DNA of 8,168 bases from Candidatus Hodarchaeota archaeon (GTDB taxonomy: Archaea; Asgardarchaeota; Heimdallarchaeia; Hodarchaeales; YT1-057). The translations under genes were made by a program, and so were the position numbers. The notes under the pieces are model-generated. The model made no database searches. It had not been told where the DNA came from and saw only the letters and a program-made list of their open reading frames with translations. This document shows positions 5,405 to 8,168 of this stretch, one piece after another. Where the stretch lies: contig JAEOTI010000021.1 of assembly GCA_016839955.1 (NCBI GenBank), positions 1-8,168 of the forward strand, read 5' to 3'. Position 1 is the first letter of the stretch. Each line of letters starts with the position of its first letter.

Positions 5405-5925
5405 GTAGATTCTCCCTTTTCTTGCCAATATCCTTTGTACAGGTCTTTTTCACCAACTTCTTCAGCTTTGAACGCAACAAGTTGGAATAAAGGTTCATTC
5501 GAAGGAATTCGCAACTCTTTCACCTTAACCTCAAAACATAATGTTCCCCGTGCAGCAAAACCTGAATCCCACAAGGCGGTTGGAAGAAAGTGATACCCAT
5601 GGAATCGGTTAAAGGTTGACCGTGGGAAACCTAGAACCACGACGTCGTCAGGGATCACTATTCGAGGGAGAACTGCTTCATACTTTCCTCGAGGTAAATA
5701 ATACCATTCTTTTCCGTCTCCGTTTGGAGTTATTTTCTGGACTTGCTTTTTTGGAGGATCAATTAAACGCTCAGGACCTGCAACAGTTACTATCGAATCG
5801 TCATCAATTTGCCAAATTTCTAACGGAGCAACATCCACACCGTTCCCTTTAGCCTCTAATTTTACTTCTACATTATCAGATTCGTCAAAAAAATTTAAAG
5901 TAATGTTTCCACGAAGAACAGTCAT
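5401..5925 (-). CDS. dut: dUTPase / dCTP deaminase superfamily protein, probably archaeal-type dUTPase
   Basis: The family removes dUTP (dUTP to dUMP and pyrophosphate) or deaminates dCTP, working as a cytoplasmic homotrimer. Numbering from the ATG at 5925 (174 residues): motif I GVDVAPLEIW (29-38), motif II PRSTFNR (101-107), motif III TALWDSGFAARG (116-127) with D120 as the likely catalytic or substrate-binding acid, motif IV PLFQLVAF (145-152), and the C-terminal YKGYWQEKG (163-171). The 'WD-G-aromatic..RG' spacing fits archaeal dUTPases better than dCTP deaminases, although a glutamate at 132 sits where the deaminase catalytic residue might be and the usual glycine before R126 is alanine. 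In-frame ATGs at 6000 and 5964 are less likely: the ATG at 5925 has AAGGG at a good distance and the predicted TATA box is downstream of them. It overlaps the HD gene by 4 nt. Confidence 0.8.
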   Translation of the reverse strand: MTVLRGNITLNFFDESDNVEVKLEAKGNGVDVAPLEIWQIDDDSIVTVAGPERLIDPPKKQVQKITPNGDGKEWYYLPRGKYEAVLPRIVIPDDVVVLGFPRSTFNRFHGYHFLPTALWDSGFAARGTLCFEVKVKELRIPSNEPLFQLVAFKAEEVGEKDLYKGYWQEKGEST

Positions 5926-5971
5926 AATTTTTCCCTTCAAAGGGTATTTGAATATTAGATCCATTAGTTTT

Positions 5972-5985
5972 CCGATATAGTAAAA
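5972..5985 (-). promoter_or_regulatory. TATA-like promoter element of the dUTPase/HD operon
   Basis: The minus strand reads TTTTACTATATCGG. A start site about 25 nt downstream (near 5952) would give a short leader carrying AAGGG before the ATG at 5925, and would leave the in-frame ATGs at 6000 and 5964 untranscribed. The element sits in the 130-bp divergent region that must also drive the rightward ATPase gene. Confidence 0.4.
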
Positions 5986-6055
5986 GCTCAAATTTAACAT
6001 TTTTAATTTAGTAATTAGAAATTATTTTCTAAAAAATTATAGTGAGAGTCGTTGG

Positions 6056-6964
6056 TTGTTCCAAAAATTATTTGATATCGTTCAGAAGCAGCTTGTAGGT
6101 CGTGAAAGGGAACTAAAACTCATTCTCACATGTCTTGAAGTAAATAAACACATTTTACTTGAGGGTGCACCTGGGACATCAAAATCCACTATTCTGCGGT
6201 TAATTGCTGAAAATTCAGGTTTACCAATGTATGTTGTTGAAGGAAATGCGGATCTAACTCCATCTAAGTTAGTAGGCTCTTTTGATCCGGCATTAGTCCT
6301 TGAACATGGTATCAAACAAGAATATTTCGTGAAAGGTCCCCTTTTCCAAGCAATGGAAGAGGGAGGGATATTATACATTGACGAGTTTAACCGAATGGCT
6401 TCTGATGCATCCAATACTCTTATTCGAGCGATCGAAGAACATGAACTCGTCATACCACGATTCGGTATAATTCAAGCTTCACAAAACTTTCGGGTTGTTC
6501 TTGCACAAAATCCTTTTGATGATGTTGGGGTAGGAAAAATATCCAGAGCACTTTTGGACCGAGTAATAAGAATTAGATTAGACTATCAAGATACTATGGA
6601 AGAACAATTAATCGTTGAGAAAGAATTGGATGGAAAAATTGAATCCGATTTGGTAAAAGTAGCTGTGGAATTATGTCGAACTACGCGCATTCATCCCGAA
6701 ATAAAACAAGGTGCTTCTATCCGAGGTGCGATTGACTTTTCTTTAATCGCTCCCCAACTTGCAGAAATATCCTCAGGCAGGTACTCTTATGATGTTTTGT
6801 ATGATGCAGCATGTGCAGCTCTTTCAGGTAAAATATGGTTAGACCCTAGTACTGAAAAAATTGCTGAAGAGCTCATTGATGATCTACTAAGTCAAATTCT
6901 CAGTCGGAATGTCATTCAGATTGAGGATCGCGATGATTTGGATGAACTTTTAAAAAAAAAATGA
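6056..6964 (+). CDS. MoxR-family AAA+ ATPase, 302 residues
   Basis: MoxR ATPases form rings that, with a VWA-domain partner, remodel target proteins or help insert metal cofactors. Visible motifs: Walker A GAPGTSKST (37-45, K43), MoxR-type pore region GNADLTPSKLVGSFDP (63-78), Walker B ILYIDEF (105-111, D109/E110), sensor 1 N152 in LAQNPFDD, a likely arginine-finger region SRALLDR (163-169), and sensor 2 GASIRG (219-224, R223). Length is normal and the protein is cytoplasmic. The start is TTG at 6056; the frame is open upstream without any ATG or GTG back to 5984, and a weak GTGAG lies 9 nt before the TTG. The stop overlaps the ATG of the VWA gene (ATGA) and is directly preceded by a run of ten A, so an ATPase-VWA fusion by slippage is possible. 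The subfamily looks closest to CoxD/NorQ-like members, by resemblance only. Confidence 0.9.
   Translation: MFQKLFDIVQKQLVGRERELKLILTCLEVNKHILLEGAPGTSKSTILRLIAENSGLPMYVVEGNADLTPSKLVGSFDPALVLEHGIKQEYFVKGPLFQAMEEGGILYIDEFNRMASDASNTLIRAIEEHELVIPRFGIIQASQNFRVVLAQNPFDDVGVGKISRALLDRVIRIRLDYQDTMEEQLIVEKELDGKIESDLVKVAVELCRTTRIHPEIKQGASIRGAIDFSLIAPQLAEISSGRYSYDVLYDAACAALSGKIWLDPSTEKIAEELIDDLLSQILSRNVIQIEDRDDLDELLKKK
6952..6961 (+). other. Ten-A run at the ATPase/VWA junction, candidate slippage site
   Basis: The ATPase ends TTA AAA AAA AAA TGA. Insertion of one A into the transcript, or a -1 ribosomal shift on the run, reads TTA AAA AAA AAA ATG ATG GAC and continues straight into the VWA frame, giving a fused protein of about 594 residues. 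Runs of this length are known sites for RNA polymerase slippage and also for sequencing or assembly errors. Confidence 0.55.
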
Positions 6965-7839
6965 TGGACGACGACATTTTCTTGGTTGATGAATTCTACG
7001 TTGATGATAAATTAACGGAAAATGAACTTGATAAAGGAAATGAAACTGACGAGAAATCCGTTTCTACGGCTCAATCTTACTCTATCGAGATGATTGGTAA
7101 CGTTTTATTATCTCTTCAAAATAAAGTGCGAAAACAAATCATTCATTGGGCCGTGGGTTTAGTCATCCAAATGACGAGTGAAATCTTGGCAACGAGTCGA
7201 AAATTACCAGTGTACCGATCAGAACCTCTTGATGATGAATCCTATCTTGATATTGATTTAGAAGGAACCATTGACCAATATATTACCTCTCGGAATAAAA
7301 TTGATGCAATAAGGGTTTTTAAACGAGCTAAAACGGGACATTCCGTATTGTTGATCATTGATTCCAGCTTTTCAATGTCTGGTCAAAAGATAGTAATGGC
7401 AGCGGCTGCAGCAGCGACAATCTGTCACCTCTTTGATTCTCGAGACATCGGAGTAGTTAAGTTTGGTACTAAAAGTGAAATAATCAAACAGTTTGACAAT
7501 GAAGTATCTACAGAAAGTCTTGTTGAACAAATTTTTGGAATTATTCCAAGAGGATTAACTAATATTTATTTAGGTTTAAAAGTTGGTTTGGAAGCTTTGG
7601 GAGCTCGCAATCAAGGGAAATATACAGCAATTTTACTAAGTGATTGTGATATTAATACCGGGAAAGTTCCATCAATTATTGCATGGAAGCTTCGTGGCTT
7701 GAAAATTATAACGATTCCTCCCACAGTCAATGATTTTGTGGCGGATCTCATTGCCCGTGATGCTCAAGGAGATCTATTTACTGCGGAAAAAGTAATGGAT
7801 ATACCTACTATTCTGAAGAAAATATTTGAAAGAGTATAG
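6961..7839 (+). CDS. VWA-domain protein, partner of the MoxR ATPase, 292 residues
   Basis: Von Willebrand A domains bind a divalent metal at a MIDAS site and mediate protein contacts; with a MoxR ATPase they form chaperone or metal-insertion complexes. The MIDAS ligands are complete: D134-S-S136-F-S138 (LLIIDSSFSMSG), T200 (PRGLTNIYLG) and D228 (LLSDCDINTG). The VWA fold covers about residues 125-292. The first 40 residues are highly acidic and probably disordered, followed by a helical region (about 42-80) that may bind the ATPase or client. An alanine-rich helix (AAAAAATI, about 147-154) follows the MIDAS loop. Two adjacent ATG codons (6961, 6964) are possible starts; both overlap or abut the ATPase stop, so translation is coupled. 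There is no signal peptide, so it is cytoplasmic. hypA follows after 31 nt, suggesting the operon serves nickel-enzyme maturation. Confidence 0.88.
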   Translation: MMDDDIFLVDEFYVDDKLTENELDKGNETDEKSVSTAQSYSIEMIGNVLLSLQNKVRKQIIHWAVGLVIQMTSEILATSRKLPVYRSEPLDDESYLDIDLEGTIDQYITSRNKIDAIRVFKRAKTGHSVLLIIDSSFSMSGQKIVMAAAAAATICHLFDSRDIGVVKFGTKSEIIKQFDNEVSTESLVEQIFGIIPRGLTNIYLGLKVGLEALGARNQGKYTAILLSDCDINTGKVPSIIAWKLRGLKIITIPPTVNDFVADLIARDAQGDLFTAEKVMDIPTILKKIFERV

Positions 7840-7870
7840 ATGCGTTTTTAGCTTGAAAACTGGGATTAAA

Positions 7871-8168
7871 ATGCACGAGTTCTCATTAGCCTCATCAATC
7901 GTTGAAACAGCTCTAGATGTCGCTAAACAACATCATGCTAAAGTCATTAAGAAAGTCACAGTTGAAATTGGTGTTTTTGCTCTTGTTCAACTCGATCAAT
8001 TAAAATTTTGTATTGATGTGTTGATTGAAGATAGTATTGCTTCAAAAGCAGAATTTGAAGTACTTATTGTACCCGGAAAACTATTCTGCGCAGAGTGTAA
8101 TCTGGAAAATGATGTTAAAAAAGCTGAGAATATTTCATTTGGAGCGAGTCTGTTCACTTGTCCAAATT
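7871..8168 (+). CDS. hypA: Hydrogenase maturation nickel chaperone HypA, first 99 residues, cut by the right edge
   Basis: HypA delivers nickel, usually with the GTPase HypB, to the large subunit of [NiFe]-hydrogenase. The N-terminus MHEFSLASSIVETALDVA is the family hallmark, with H2 and E3 as nickel ligands, followed by the typical VEIGVFALVQLDQLKFCIDVL segment. The structural zinc site begins with C73-A-E-C76; its second half starts as C97-P at the window edge, so the second cysteine of that pair and the last 10-20 residues lie outside. The ATG at 7871 has GGGA 5 nt upstream. It is 31 nt after the VWA stop on the same strand, with a trivial three-codon frame between, so co-transcription with the MoxR/VWA pair is likely. 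hypB or other hyp genes would be expected next. Confidence 0.93.
   Translation, partial: MHEFSLASSIVETALDVAKQHHAKVIKKVTVEIGVFALVQLDQLKFCIDVLIEDSIASKAEFEVLIVPGKLFCAECNLENDVKKAENISFGASLFTCPN

Noticed and set aside
5616..5852. 78-codon plus-strand frame
   Set aside because: It is antisense to the conserved dUTPase motifs and has no start signal.
6082..6453. 123-codon minus-strand frame
   Set aside because: It is antisense to the MoxR Walker A and Walker B regions, whose conservation explains the frame.
7840..7851. Three-codon frame ATG CGT TTT TAG between the VWA gene and hypA
   Set aside because: It is too short to mean anything and has no ribosome binding site.
1..8168. CRISPR arrays, tRNA or rRNA genes, insertion sequences, toxin-antitoxin or phage modules
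   Set aside because: I looked for regularly spaced repeats, T-loop-like GTTCRA signatures in gaps, transposase motifs and terminal repeats; none was found. The only tandem repeat is the two-copy duplication at 3205-3305.

Overview
The window looks like AT-rich archaeal chromosome. The signs are an archaeal-style class I aminoacyl-tRNA synthetase N-terminus, an archaeal-type dUTPase, a HypA nickel chaperone, a mix of ATG and TTG/GTG starts (both purine-rich Shine-Dalgarno sites and TATA-like boxes), and several ATGA start/stop overlaps. A PlsC-type acyltransferase beside these genes would suit an Asgard (Heimdall-like) or another mesophilic archaeal lineage. That placement is an inference; no rRNA or lineage marker is present.

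Layout. Seven genes run leftward on the minus strand. In order of transcription from the centre they are: a dUTPase and an HD-domain phosphohydrolase (ATGA overlap), an orphan winged-helix protein of about 347 residues, an orphan 105-residue protein with an unusual leader, a PlsC-family acyltransferase and an MFS transporter (3-nt gap), and the N-terminus of a class I aminoacyl-tRNA synthetase, probably valyl, cut by the left edge. Three genes run rightward from about 6056: a MoxR-type AAA+ ATPase, a VWA-domain protein (ATGA overlap), and hypA, cut by the right edge. The 130-bp gap at 5926-6055 is a divergent promoter region.

How the genes may work together. The MoxR/VWA pair followed by hypA resembles metal-cofactor maturation sets (ChlI/ChlD, CoxD/CoxE, NorQ/NorD), so a role in [NiFe]-hydrogenase or another nickel enzyme is a reasonable guess. 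The dUTPase/HD pair looks like a nucleotide-sanitation operon. The acyltransferase/MFS pair recalls the bacterial PlsC/LplT lysophospholipid-repair arrangement.

The parts least explained by ordinary annotation are these: (i) a ten-A run exactly at the ATPase/VWA junction, where one extra A would fuse the two proteins; (ii) a diverged tandem duplication of the start of the 105-residue gene, which makes a short upstream ORF and supplies the present Shine-Dalgarno site; (iii) two mutually exclusive hairpins and a 34-bp palindrome in that same leader; (iv) a reading-frame conflict at the start of the aminoacyl-tRNA synthetase. I found no CRISPR array, insertion sequence, tRNA or rRNA.
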